From: Closterium sp. NIES-65
Lineage: Eukaryota > Streptophyta > Zygnematophyceae > Desmidiales > Closteriaceae
Length of the DNA stretch: 64,000 nucleotides
Direction of reading: 5' to 3'
Assembly (NCBI GenBank): GCA_948144175.1
Contig: CANXME010000233.1
Location: forward strand, 1,116,001-1,180,000
The position numbers were made by a program, and so were the translations under genes. The notes beneath the pieces are model-generated. The model was given only the letters and a program-made list of their open reading frames with translations, was not told the DNA's origin and searched no databases. Below, piece by piece: positions 1 through 9,774 of this stretch (the stretch's first letter is position 1; each line of letters begins with the position of its first letter).

Positions 1-1659
1 AAGGGTGAGGTCCTTGATGTTTTGATCCCTTAGATCTGCGCTTCTCATCTCCAGCTCAGCGAGCGTTTCCCCTCGGACTTTCCTGTCCTGCGCTTGCACT
101 CTGACACAGGTGGTGAGTTCTCCTCCGACCTCTTGGCAGCCTACTGTGCGGAGCACGGCATCCACCAGTCGTTCACACTACCGGCCTCTCCACAGCAGAA
201 AGGGATTGCTGAGCGCCGCATTGGCTTGGTCATGGAGGTCGCTCGTACCTCCTTGATCCATGCAGCTCCCCCCCCCCTTCTGTGGCCGTTTTCAGTCCGA
301 TACGCTGCGCATCAGCTCAACCTCTGGCCCCGTGTCTCCTTGCCGGAGACTTCCCCGACACTGCGTTGGATGGGAGAGGTAGCCGATGCGTCATGTTTTT
401 GGGTCTAGGGATCTCGGGCTTTTGTCCGCGATACGTCAGCGGACAAGCTCTCCTCCCGTGCTGTTCCATGTGTCTTCCTCGGCTTTGTCCTGGACGGGTC
501 TGGTTGGCAGTTTTACCATGCCGCCTCGCGCCATGTCCTCGCCTCTCAGGACGTCACCTTTGACGAGTCGGTACCCTTCTACCGCCTCTTCCCCTACCGC
601 AGTGCCCCGCTCCCTCCCCCGCCTCTCTTCCTCGCGCCAGGTGCTGCTGCAGTAGACCCCCTCCCCCCTCAGGGTGCCGCTCCCTCAAGTGTGTCCCAAG
701 TAGACCCGGTTTAGCCTGTCGAGGTAGCTGTTGACTCTCGTCCCGCTCGGGGTGCTGAGTTTGAGCGTGTGGAGCCTGGGGTTGCTGAGACTGGGGCTGC
801 TGAGCCTGGGGGTGCAGAGTCTAGGGGTACTTACCCTGGGGGTACTGAGCCTGGGGGTGTTGAGCTTGGGAGTGCGGAGCGTGCTTGTGCTGAGTCTGGG
901 GGTGCTGAGTCTGGGGGTGCTGAGCCTGGGAGTGCTACGCCTGGAGGAGCTCTCTCCTCATAGCAGTTGCGTGAGTGGTACTTACAATACTGCAGCCTCA
1001 GGAGAGGTGCTTCTGGAGCTAGGGGTACTGCTGGAGCTGGTGCTCGTGCTTCCTCGCCTAGGCGAGAGCTGCCCTCTCCCCAGCGTCTTCGTGAGTGGTA
1101 CGCACGTCGTTGCAGTGTCAGGAGTGGCGCTCCTAGTGTCGCGGACTCTGCTACCGGTGCTGTGGACCCGGGCGTTGGAGCTGCTGCTGGTGCTGCAGAC
1201 CCAGGCGTTGGAGCTGCTGCTGGTGCTGCGGACCCGCACGTTGGAGCTGCTGCTGGTGCTGCGGACCCGGACGTTGGAGCTGCTGCTGGTGCTGCGGACC
1301 CGGACGTTGAAGCTGCTGCTGGTGCTGCAGACCCGGGCGTTGGAGCTGCTGCTGGTGCTACAGACCCAGGCGTTGGAACTGCTACTAGTGCTGCAGACAC
1401 GGGCGTTGCAGGTGTTGGGGGAGCTGCTGGAGCTGCTGGAGGTTCTGGTGCTGTCTCTACTGCTGCAAGGGGCACCTCACGGCCACGGCTGTACTTTGTT
1501 CCACTCCTTCAGCACGTTCTTGATCAGTCACCTCCGCCTTGTCCCCCTCCCTGTGTAGAGTGTCCACCGCTGGTCCAGTTGCAGTCACAGCTCACCACTT
1601 CCTCGTCCTTCTCCGGACCGTGGTCCTACAGGCGGTCTCACAGAGCGTCATCAGCCTGA
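1..1659 (+). pseudogene. pol: Z pol: integrase C-terminal part plus linker
   Basis: Integrase catalyses joining of retrotransposon cDNA to chromosomal DNA. Frame 1 is readable from base 1. LHSDTGGEFSS (about 97-129) holds the second catalytic Asp (sister copies have LHSDRGGEF) and the GIAERRIG block (about 208-231) carries the catalytic Glu; then WPFSVRYAAHQLNLWP, typical of the copia integrase tail. In-frame TAG stops replace Trp codons at 31-33 and 406-408 and Gln codons at 712-714 and 961-963. From about 740 the frame encodes a low-complexity linker of (GAEPG)-like repeats, then a second Ala/Gly-rich block after an REWY motif (970-981). The frame ends at TGA 1657-1659, where sister copies continue towards RT. 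Confidence 0.88.
740..1475 (+). repeat. Z integrase-RT linker, short tandem repeats
   Basis: Two low-complexity blocks. From 740 to 960 a 15-bp unit of the kind GGGGGTGCTGAGCCT recurs with drift, and from about 1150 to 1430 a near-perfect 36-bp unit (GCGGACCCGGACGTTGGAGC and continuation) is repeated about seven times. The repeats are in phase with the pol frame (Gly-Ala-Glu-Pro and Ala-Ala-Gly-Ala-Ala-Asp-Pro type) and stay open in several other frames on both strands, which explains large spurious open frames here. Confidence 0.8.
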
Positions 1660-1852
1660 GTCTCGCCCTGTGTCGCCTGTGTCCCGTCCTGAGTTGCCTG
1701 TTCGTACTACTTCCACCAATCGCCGTACTCAGCGTGAGCGTCCGCCACTAGTCCCTGGCACACACTGGATGTCATTGCGTCCCTCCACTGCTCCACAGTG
1801 TGTCCCTCTGCCGTCTCCTCCTTAGTCCTCTCTTCCTGCTCTTGCTGACCCT

Positions 1853-3745
1853 TTGTCAAACTCTCTTTGTGCTGCCAGTCCTACTGTTATGCGTCTCCTT
1901 GCCACTACTGTGACTGACCCTTCCTTTGAGTCTACTGCTGCGTCTGCCCTAGTTGCTGAGCTTGTCGACTTTGCTGCTCGCTGTCATCTAGACTACGCTG
2001 CCAGTCTTGTCGCTGAGTCTGAGTTTGTCAGTCCTCCATCTGTCGGGGGTGAGTGTGCTCTTAGCACGGACGTCCTTGAGGACAGACAGGAGGACCTTGA
2101 GTGTCTTGCAGCCGCCGCGCCCCATCTCGTGTCCATGCTACTTGCCCCTGAGGGAGACCCGGATGCACCAGACATCCCAACTCCTCGATCGTACGCTGAG
2201 GCGATCGAGGGTCCCTACTCCTCTGAGTGGCAATCAGCCATGGACACAGAGATGGCTTCCTGGAAGTCCACAGACACCTACGTCAACGAGGTTCCCCCAC
2301 CTGGGGCGAACATCGTCAGTTGCATGTGGATTTTCAGGGTGAAGCGGCCGCCGGGTTCTCCGCCTGTCTTCAAGGCGCGCTACGTTGCTCGAGGCTTCAG
2401 TCAGCGAGAGGGAGTTGAATTCTTCCAGACCTTCTCGCAGACCCTGAAGATGACCACTCTTTGGGTTCTACTGCACGTCACTGCTCAGCGTGACTACGAG
2501 CTTCACTCTTTTGACTTCAGCAGAGCTTTCTTCCAGGGCAGTCTGCACGAGGAGATCTGGCTACGCCGCCCTCCTGGCTTCACTGGGTCGTTCCCTCCTT
2601 GTACCCAGTGGAGCCTCCGCTGGCGAGTCTACTGTCTCCGCTAGGCGCCACGTGAGTGGCACGACACACTGAGGACTACTCTTGCGGCACTTGGGTTCTC
2701 TCCTTCTACTGCTGACCCGTCGCTGTTTCTACACACCGAAGCTTCGCTGCCGGCGTTCTACATCCTCGTGTACGTCGACGACTTGGTCTTTGCCACAGCT
2801 GACACTGAGTCTCTTGCCCACGTGAAGTCGGAGCTGCAAAAGAGGAACACGTGCACAGACCTGGGTGAACTGCGCAGCTACCTTGGCTTGCAGATCACCC
2901 GGGACAGAGCACGCCGCACCATTACCCTGACTCAGTCACACATGGTGCAGCAGGTCCTTCAGCGCTTCGGCTTCACCTGATCCTCAGCACAGGCCACTCC
3001 TCTGGGTAAAGGTCACTCGCTCTCAGCTCTTCCTTCGGATGAGTCCGTAAAGTCGAGTGGTCCTTACCCAGAGTTAGTTCGTTGCCTCATGTACCTGATA
3101 ACTTGCACTCTACCTGACCTAGCATACCCTCTTAGCCTTCTGGCTCGCTACGTGGCTCCTGTTCGTCACCGAAAGGTGCACTGGGATGCTGCAAAGAGGG
3201 TATTGCGCTACTTGTGCAGTACATCAGGCATGGGCCTCGTGCTTGGAGGAGGGAGCTCAGTTGTTCTCACTGGGCACTCAGACGCTTCTTGGGCTGACGA
3301 CCAGGCTATTCAGCGGTCGTCACAGGGTTACACTTTCAGCCTTGGCTCTGGTTCAGTTTCGTGGCACTCAACTCGTTCTTCTGTTCTTAGCTCTAGTTTT
3401 GAGGCTGAGATCCACGCCACAGCCATGGCTGCACAGGAGTTATGCTAGCTCACCTACCTGCTGACTGACTTTGGAGAGCAGCCTAGTTCTCCTCCAGTGC
3501 TGTACGTCGACAACAAGGCTCCCATTGCCTTATGTCAGGAGCACAGACTGGAGCACAGAACGAAGCACATTGCTCTCCGTTACTTCCTTGCTCATGAGCT
3601 TCAGTAGCGTGGTCAGCTTCGTCTGCGCTACGTGGCCTCTCATGCCAACACCGCTGATGTTTTCACCAAGGAACTTCAGCCTGGTGATCATCAGCGCTTC
3701 TGCACTTTGTTAGGGCTAGTGCCCACTTTGTCTCACTTGTTGTAG
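1853..3745 (+). pseudogene. pol: Z pol: reverse transcriptase and RNase H
   Basis: RVT_2 reverse transcriptase plus copia RNase H copy the element RNA into DNA in virus-like particles. One frame runs from 1853 to a natural stop at 3743-3745. Landmarks: NEVPPPGANIVSCMWIFRVK (about 2285-2344), SFDFSRAFFQGSLHEEIWLR (fingers/palm), catalytic YVDDL at 2771-2785, RNase H HSDASWADD (about 3278-3304) and SSFEAEIHATAMAAQEL (Cys of SSCEAEIYA replaced by Phe). Four internal stops: TAG 2642-2644 (from CAG), TGA 2978-2980 (from TGG), TAG 3446-3448 (from TGG) and TAG 3605-3607 (from CAG). No indel is needed to read it, so decay was mainly by base transitions. Confidence 0.92.
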
Positions 3746-3977
3746 GCTTTGCCTATACTGTGATCTGTATATATACTCCTGCCTGTTTGCTCTGCTGAGT
3801 TGAGATCACCCTTGCTGTCTGTACTACTTATATATATACCTCTGCATGTGAACTGGCTTTGTGACCCTTTGCTTGTGCTCGGATTGTGTGGTGACGTTGT
3901 GATCCACCCTGAGCTTGCTTGCCTTTCTTGACTGGTCTTATGACCCCTTGTTCTCCCCCAGTTTGCCTATGGGGGTG
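3746..3977 (+). promoter_or_regulatory. Z 3' untranslated block with polypurine-tract hairpin
   Basis: Conserved 3' untranslated block found after RNase H in almost all copies here: a TGATCTGTATATATA segment, then ATGTGAACTGGC, then GTGATCCACCCTGAGCTTGC. It ends in CCCCCA (3955-3960) and TGGGGG (3970-3975), which can pair as a 6-bp stem. The G5 run lies 2 nt before the LTR and is the likely plus-strand primer (polypurine tract). The role as primer follows from its position; the hairpin is an inference. Confidence 0.65.
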
Positions 3978-4105
3978 TGTCAAACATTATATGTATTGTT
4001 ATTGTGTAGGCTATAGTGGGTTAGCCTTTAGAGGGTACACAAAGTTTGGGTTTGCTATTCGTACTCCAACTCTCATAGTGCAATCACTTCTCTCTCATTC
4101 TAACA
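3978..4105 (+). repeat. Z 3' LTR (128 bp)
   Basis: Begins TGTCAAACATTATATG directly after the G-rich tract and ends CATTCTAACA. It contains the family core TAGGCTATAGTGGG and a decayed version of the GTA...TAC palindrome. Its 5' partner is outside the window, so LTR divergence cannot be read. Confidence 0.85.
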
Positions 4106-4380
4106 CTTTAAATCACGCTTGGTACTCCCAATGGGGTCACCTCTAAGGGTTCTTGGGTGCCTGGTAGAACCAGCCCCTATCCAAGGGTCCGTGTTTGTAG
4201 AGGGATTCCCTAAGTATGAAAACCATCGTGTGCTCTTAGAGCATTCCCAAACGCATGAGCGGAAGTAATAACGACTGACTGACTCGTGTGCAGAAATTTA
4301 TCCTCGCATCAATACGTTGATATAGAAACATTCACTCAAAAGGGTTGATTACAATGAAACACAAGCACACATTTATAGAG
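4106..4380. other. Unassigned spacer between two copia elements
   Basis: 275 bp of moderate-GC sequence with no recognisable coding or LTR motif. It is bounded by the Z 3' LTR on the left and the minus-strand LTR of element Y on the right. It may be host DNA or the edge of an older repeat; I see no RNA gene in it. Confidence 0.5.
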
Positions 4381-4511
4381 TGTTAGAATAACAAATAGGA
4401 ATGGATGAACTAGTAGCAGTATGGGTACAAGTAACAATCCCTAATTTGGGTTGTACCCCATATGGGCTACCCCATTACAGCCTACACAATAAGCAGCATA
4501 TATGTTTGACA
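4381..4511 (-). repeat. Y 3' LTR (131 bp, minus strand)
   Basis: Read on the minus strand it starts TGTCAAACATATATGCTGC at 4511 and ends TTCTAACA at 4381. The palindromic core GTACCCCATATGGGCTAC lies at 4453-4470. Next to it, 4512-4533 holds the CCCCCATAGGCAAAGTGGGG hairpin of the 3' polypurine region. The sequence is close to the LTRs of element A, so Y and A belong to one subfamily. Confidence 0.85.
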
Positions 4512-4780
4512 CACCCCCATAGGCAAAGTGGGGGAGAACAAGAGGTCACAAGACCAGTCAAGAAAGGCAAAGCAAGCTCAAGGTGGATCACGAGGTCACC
4601 ACACATTCTGAGCACAAGAAAATGGCCACAAGGCCAGTTTTCATGCAGAGTTATATATAAAGGAGAACAAGCATTACAGTGATCACAACCTAGCAGGGGT
4701 AAGCATGCAGGTATAAGAATATAGATCATAGTACAAGCCAAGTCAAGAAGAGAGCAAGTGAGGCCAAATAAGCACTAGGC

Positions 4781-6055
4781 CTAAAATAGTACAAATTCGC
4801 TGACGATCACAAGGCAGAAGAGCCTTGGTGAAGATATCAGTAGTGTTGGTTTGAGAGTCCATGTAAATAAGATGAAGCCGACCACGCTGCTGCAACTCTC
4901 GAGCAAGTAGTGCCGAGCGATGTGCTTCGTTCTGTGCTCCAGTCTGTTCTCCTGATACAAGGCCATCATGGCCTTGTTGTCGACGTACAGAACTAGAGGA
5001 GAGCCAGGCGGCTCTCCCAAGTCAGTCAGCAGGTAGGTGAGCCACTGTAACTCTTGTGCAGCCATGGCCCCTGCGTAGATCTCAGCCTCACAACTGGAGC
5101 TGAGAACAGAAGACGAGCGGGTAGACCGCCACGAAACAGAACCGGAGCCAAGGCTGAAGGTGTAACCCTGTGACGCCCACTGCATAGCGAAGTCGTCAAC
5201 CCAAGAAGCATCTGCGTGACCAGTGAGGACAACTGGACCCCGTCCTCCAAGCACGAGCCCCATGCTCGACGTACTGTAGAAGTAGCGCATCACCCTCTTA
5301 GCAGCCTTCTAGTACTCTGGTCAGTTCTTCCTGGCGCAACGTGGCGTGCCAGGATGCTAAGAGGGTAAGCAAGGTCGGGTCGAGTGCAGGTCATCAGGTA
5401 CATGAGGCGGCCCACAAGCCCTGGATATGGGCCACTCGGCTCTACGGACTCATCCGAAGGTAGAGTTGAGAGCGAGTGACCGGTAGGCAGAGGAGTGGGC
5501 TGTGGCGAGGAATACTGGAAGTCGACGCGCTGAAGGACCTGCTGCACCATGTGTGACTGAGTCACTGTGATGGTGCGCCGTGCTCTGTCCCGGGTGATCT
5601 ACAAGCCAAGATAGCTGCGCAGCTCACCCAAGTCTGTGCACGTGTGTCTCTTCTGCAGCTTTGACTTCACGTGGGCCAGTCTAGCTGTGTCATTAGTGGC
5701 AAAGACCAAGTCGTCAAGGCACACGAGGATGTAGAATGGCGGCAGCGAAGTGTCGGTGTGTAGAAACAGCGACGGGTCAGCAGTCGAAGGAGCAAAGCCA
5801 ATAGCTGCAAGATTCGTCCTCAGTGTGTCATCCCACTCGTGAGGCGCGAGGGGGAGACCCTAGACTGGCCGCCGGAGGCTCCACTAGGTACCTGCAGGAA
5901 ACGACCCAGTGAAGCCAGGTGGGCGGCGCAGCCAGATCTTCTCGTGCAGGTTGCCATGTAGGAAAGCAATGCTGAAGTCAAGAGAGTGAAGCTCGTAGTC
6001 ACACTGAGTAGCGACGTGCAGGTTTTGAAGAAGTCAACTACCTTACTACTGGCGC
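4781..6055 (-). pseudogene. pol: Y pol: RT and RNase H remnant
   Basis: Minus-strand copia RT-RNase H, broken into at least three frames. RNase H is readable from 5293 to 4781: HADASWVDD, SLGSGSVSWRSTRSSSVLSS, CEAEIYAGAMAAQEL and KHIARHYLL. RT pieces lie at 5565-5290 (TQSHMVQQVLQRV...) and 6086-5820. The catalytic YVDD is degraded to CLDD near 5710. At its 5' end (about 6010-6035) the RT has lost the segment normally encoding QTFSPTPKMTTLRVLLH, exactly the deletion seen in element A at 20911-20925, a shared derived defect. Confidence 0.85.
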
Positions 6056-6884
6056 TGCACGCGACACGACGGCAGCCTCCACGCAACCTCCCCCGACTGT
6101 CCCACGCCCCTCTAACACACCGTCTGCTGAAATCCTAGCTCCACTTACACGGCACCCCCCTTAAACCCGAAACCCTCGGATCCCACACACCCACAGCGGC
6201 AGCTGCAGCAGTGGGAGACGGAGGAGGAGGAGGAGCTGGAGGCTACCCACACCTGTCACCCCCATGCCCGCCACCCCTAAACCCTAACGCAGACAGTCTC
6301 TCGGGAAGCAGTAGGGCCGGTTCACGTAGGGAAAAGGAGGCCGCGGGGGGGGTCCCCAGGGCGCCACGAAGGAGCATGGCGCGGGCCCCTCGAGGGCGCC
6401 ACGGCGGGTGACGGGAGGGGGGCCGCGCACGGGCCCCCAAGGGCGGCTCAACGGGCGCCGAGAGGGGCCGCGCGCGGGCCCCCAAGGCGCCACGACGAGG
6501 CGACGGGAGGGGGCGGTGCGCGGGCCCCTAAGGCGCCGCGACGAGGCGACGGGAGGGGCCGGCGCGCTGGCCCCCAGGACGCCGCGACGAGGCGACGGGA
6601 GGAGTGCGACGCGCGGGCCCCTTGGGCGCCGCGACTGGTGACGGGGGGCAGCGCGCAAGTCCCCGGGGGCGCCACGACGAGCAGAAAACTGCCGCGTGAA
6701 ACAGGAAACCGCCGCGCACCTCGGGGCGCACGGCGGGCAGAAAGCCGCCGCACGCCCCGAAAGCACGGCGGGATGAAAAACGCCGTGCGCTCTGAGTGTG
6801 CGGTAGGAAGGCGCGCGACAGTAGTAGAGCAGCAGAAGCATCGGGTGGGGCCCACCCACAAGATCGACCCAGGAGGGTCGACCT
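6056..6884 (-). repeat. Y right part: GC-rich non-coding leader
   Basis: About 830 bp, very GC-rich, with a repeating unit of the type CGCCGCGACGAGGCGACGGG (minus-strand sense CCCGTCGCCTCGTCGCGGCG) between 6400 and 6670. Long open frames on both strands here are by-products of base composition; none shows a known domain. The stretch 6056-6240 (CTCCACGCAACCTCC, ACACCCACAGCGG, GCAGCAGTGGGAGACG) matches 48690-48840 inside element F. Near the primer site the palindrome GGGCCC is at 6848-6853 and a perfect 7-bp hairpin (TCGACCC AGGA GGGTCGA) at 6864-6881. Confidence 0.65.
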
Positions 6885-7039
6885 GCTCTGATAGCATGTC
6901 AGAATTAGTAGGCAAGAACAGAAATGAGAAAAGGATGGCTCGTACTAGAAGCGGTTGGCATACATATAGGAAACCCTAATTGGGTTGTACTCGCTATAGA
7001 GTACCCCACTGCAGGCTAGATAGTAATAACATTATGACA
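6885..7039 (-). repeat. Y right part: 5' LTR (6897-7039) and primer site
   Basis: On the minus strand the LTR starts TGTCATAATG at 7039 and ends TAATTCTGACA at 6897 (143 bp). It is followed at once by TGCTATCAGAGCAGG, a near match to the initiator tRNA-Met primer site. It carries the core TAGCCTGCAGTGGGG and a perfect palindrome GTACTC...GAGTAC at 6987-7004, whose arms differ from those of other LTRs but pair equally well. Confidence 0.8.
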
Positions 7040-7879
7040 ATATGTTTCACATAGAACTGCTAATGGACGAGCAAAATCAAACACAAGGCAAACACCAAAC
7101 AGTTCTTAAACTATAATGTAGGACTTTGCCATGTTGTCTTAGAAAAACGGTTGTCAAACTTGAGCTCCATTTGGCTTGATCCGCTTCATTAACAATAACT
7201 AACTTCGAGTTGTACTTGATCCAAACGTCCCTGCTGAGTCCCCTCGCGAGCACTCATGAATTCCTGTCAACATTTATGAAGCCTTGTGTGGGAAAACCGT
7301 TTTCCCATTGTAAAAAGGAATTTACCGTTTTCTACCTTGTCGAAATGATCGCGCAATGTAGCGTGACTTTCTGGCAAAAGTTCATGTTTGCCAAGTCAAC
7401 TCGGGATATAGTTATTCAACTATAAATCTGAGCTCCCCATGTGCCAGCCACCATGACCGAGATATTTCTCTGTCATGCAAGACAGGACGATTCATCAATT
7501 GTAAATGCACAAATGTAAGGCGCACAGGTGCGCTCCTCAGACTCCACAAATTACCTTCAAACACAAAACCTCATTTTCCATTACCGTCGGCGAATAGGAG
7601 GTAGGTTGTCGTGCAAACCACATTTTGCACTCAACAAGATAATGGGCAGATAAAAAAATGTAAGCACCTTGTGAAACAAAAAAAATAAAATGCTTTCAAA
7701 ATTCACAACACCCCATTCAAAAGTAGCGCTTTGACTGCGATGAAAGCTTTCCATTGCTTCGACGAAGCGAAATTGCATTCAATCAATTGTTTCGTATCGT
7801 GAAGTTACTATGAACAACCTTTCAATTCATTGTACAATGGTCCAATTCGCATTCCCTAATTGGATTATTGAAATCAATA
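7040..7879. other. AT-richer interval without recognisable gene
   Basis: A marked change to lower GC relative to the retrotransposons. No LTR, gag or pol motif. A short minus-strand open frame of about 65 codons (7778-7581) has no family I recognise. Because the adjoining 7880-8067 continues a PIF1-like helicase remnant on the minus strand, this interval could be the decayed 3' continuation of the same helicase or Helitron, but I cannot show that. Confidence 0.4.
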
Positions 7880-8067
7880 ACTTTGATTTCATCCGCAACC
7901 TTTTCCCAACATGTTTATCATCAAAACAACCGACACAATCTCCACCGAACCATTGCAGTTCAAACTAGAAAAAACTACAGTGCTTGGACCACATGTGTAT
8001 CTTAATTGCAAGTTCAAGTAAAGACAATAATCCATGTGATGCAATGGATGCAAAACTAGGTGGAGCG
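7880..8067 (-). pseudogene. PIF1-like helicase remnant, downstream piece
   Basis: If element A and one copy of its target duplication are removed, the minus-strand frame at 25765-25553 (ending VIPAVDCAKERS) runs on without a stop into this interval (SLHLVLHPLHHMDYCLYL...) to a TGA near 7898. In other frames there are pieces compatible with the next PIF1 blocks (LLELAIKIHM, then GCFDDKHVGKRLR), so it appears frameshifted. Assignment rests mostly on continuity with the better-preserved right-hand piece. Confidence 0.35.
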
Positions 8068-8210
8068 TGTCAAACTTATTTGCTACTTATTGTGTAGGCT
8101 GTAGTGGGGTAGCCTATATGGGGTACAACCCAATTAGGGTTTCCTACTTGTACCCATCTTGCTGATAGTTCATTCATTCATGTTCGTACTTCTGACATGG
8201 TTTCAGCCCA
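8068..8210 (+). repeat. A 5' LTR (8068-8197) and primer site
   Basis: Starts TGTCAAACTTATTTGC and ends CGTACTTCTGACA. The palindromic core GTAGCCTATATGGGGTAC is at 8109-8126. Next is TGGTTTCAGCCC (8198-8209), a degraded initiator tRNA-Met primer site. Confidence 0.92.
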
Positions 8211-8806
8211 GGTCCTAGCCTAGGACTAAATTTTTTTTTTTTAGGGCCCACCTAATCGATCTACCCCACGAGTCGCGCCGCCCTACCCTGCCCTGCGTCG
8301 CGCTGCCGCGCACGCCCTACCCTGACCTGCCTGCGCGCTACTTGCTGCTGCGCGCCCTGCCCTGCCCGCGCGAAGCTCGCTGCCGTGCGCACTGCCCTGC
8401 CCGCGCACTGCTCGCCGCCGCGCCGCACGCCCTCACTACGCACCGCTCGCCGCTGCGCCGCACGCCCTACTTGCGCGCCCTTGCTACGCGCCGCCACACC
8501 GCGCACCCTGCCTGCGCGCCGCTCGCTGCCGCCGCCGCGCCGTACACCCTGCCATGCCCGCGCGCCACTTGCCGCCGGCTCTGCCCTGCCCGCGCACCGC
8601 CCGCCGCCGGCTCTGCCCTGCCCGCGCGCCGCCCGCCTCCATGCGCCCTGCCCTGCCATCACGCCGCCAGCAGCCGCGCGCCCTGCCTTGCCCTTGCGCC
8701 GCTAGCAGCTACGCTGCCCTTCCTGTGCGCCGCCCTGCTGGCCACTGCCCTGGCCTGCCCTCTTTGCACGCTGCCCTGCTGCTAGCACGCTCGACTTGTA
8801 CACTAG
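8211..8806 (+). repeat. A leader: hairpin, GGGCCC and GC-rich repeats
   Basis: Just inside the primer site is the perfect hairpin GTCCTAG-C-CTAGGAC (8212-8226), a T12 run, then the palindrome GGGCCC (8244-8249). From 8275 to 8790 the DNA is a degenerate array of CGCGC/CTGCCCTGCC units (CCCTGCCCGCGCGCCGC). Such arrays differ in unit between elements. No coding function is supported; open frames here reflect composition. Confidence 0.7.
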
Positions 8807-9774
8807 CACTGCTCACAGTGACTTACTCGTGACGCTGCTGCCCGCCTAGCCATTCGCAACCACTTGCCGTTAGCCGAACGCACTCACTTCGGACAGCACA
8901 AGACAGCGAAAGCACTGTACGACGCTGTAATCGCTTGTCACTCCTCCCCGGCCACTGTTGCTCTAGGCCGCCTTCTCCTACCCTACCTGTTCTTAGAGCT
9001 GTCCGCCTTTGCCACAGTAACCGACCTCGTCACACACCTTTGCACTAGTGACACTCGCTACCGTGCTGCGCTTCCCGCCGAGTTTCTCACCAAGAACCCT
9101 CCTCCCATGTACATCACTCTCTACTTCATAGTCACCCGCCTCCCTGACTCTCTTAGCGTAGTCAGGGACCTCCTTCTCGCCCTTGACCCCACCACCCTCA
9201 CTGTCGACCTGCTCGAGAAGCACCTCCTTCCAGCTAAGACTAGCGTAGTCGCTGTAGGCGCTTCTCGTGGCACTCGTTGCACTCCCTTCTTTGAGGGGTG
9301 TTCGCCCTCCCCCCTTCTCCCCTCAGTTGCCTGTGCTGCTGATGTTGACTACCTTCGTGCTGAGGAGGTAGGAGCTGCGTCTGCCCCTAGTGAGAGGCGC
9401 CGCAGCGGCAGGGGCAGGGGAGGAAGGGGCGGTGGGGGCGGCAGAGGTGGAGGCGGTGGTGGGGGCGGTGAAGGCGGTGGACGGCTGGTGGTGTAGGTGG
9501 CGACGGTGGTGGCGGCAGTGGCGGTAGTGGCGGCGGCAGTGGTGGCGGCAGTGGCAATGGAGGCGGTGGCACTGGTGGCGGCCGAGGTGGTACCAGTCAG
9601 AGGGGAGGCCTTGGCGGTGATCAGAGGCAGCAGCAGCAGCGCCAGCTTTTGCCCAAGGAGCTACGTGAGTGGTTTGCTCAGCGTGGGGTGGCTGGGGGTA
9701 GTGGTCCCTGCCCATATGTCATTCGCACAGGTGACCGCACAGGTCAGACATGCGGGAAGCTCCACACCCAGTAC
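8807..9774 (+). pseudogene. gag: A gag, N-terminally truncated, cut by element B
   Basis: Gag is the structural protein of the cytoplasmic particle. Frame 2 opens at SQW-TRDAAARLAIRNHLP (TGG of SQW now TGA at 8813), so roughly the first 70 residues present in elements B and D are missing. It continues through AERTHFGQHKTAKALYDAV, LITHL-like and AKNPPPMYITLY blocks (proline codons interrupted by T, so the C tract is not expanded here), LLEKHLLPAKTSVVAVGASRG, then a Gly/Arg-rich linker (9390-9600, changing frame near 9490). The zinc motif starts at Cys 9709-9711 (CPYVIRTGDRTGQTCG) and is split by insertion B after codons for HTQ; it resumes at 17434. Confidence 0.85.

Larger units (their letters stand above)
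1..4105 (+). mobile_element. Ty1/copia element Z (3' part; 5' end outside window)
   Basis: Plus-strand copia retrotransposon entered in the middle of integrase. Going right it shows the integrase core, an Ala/Gly/Pro-rich linker, RVT_2 reverse transcriptase, RNase H, a 3' untranslated block of about 230 bp, a hairpin-embedded polypurine tract and a 3' LTR ending at 4105. The 5' LTR, gag and protease lie left of the window, so its target duplication (CTTTA at 4106-4110 on the right) cannot be confirmed. The polyprotein is dead: at least eight in-frame stops, all explainable by C-to-T or G-to-A transitions, and a frame change between 1660 and 1853. Confidence 0.93.
4381..7039 (-). mobile_element. 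Chimeric copia element Y (minus strand)
   Basis: The left part (4381 to about 6055) is a normal copia 3' half on the minus strand: LTR, 3' untranslated block, RNase H and RT. The right part (about 6056-7039) is the primer site, GC-rich leader and 5' LTR of a different subfamily. The two LTRs differ strongly (131 versus 143 bp, and only the core motif matches), and the flanks TAGAG (4376-4380) and ATATG (7040-7044) are not a target duplication. The simplest reading is a fusion of two minus-strand elements by deletion or recombination near 6055. The right part resembles the interior of element F at 48640-49919. Confidence 0.75.

Noticed and set aside
831..1475. 214-codon minus-strand open frame of Ala/Pro repeats
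   Set aside because: It lies opposite the repeat linker of Z pol. The GC-rich 15- and 36-bp units are free of stops in most frames; no domain and wrong strand.
4381..7039. Y as a single intact element with diverged LTRs
   Set aside because: The LTRs differ in length and over most of their sequence, there is no target duplication, and the interior switches abruptly from RT to a leader.
7581..7778. 65-codon minus-strand open frame as a small gene
   Set aside because: No homology recognised, no regulatory context, AT-rich DNA where such frames are expected; kept only as part of an unassigned interval.
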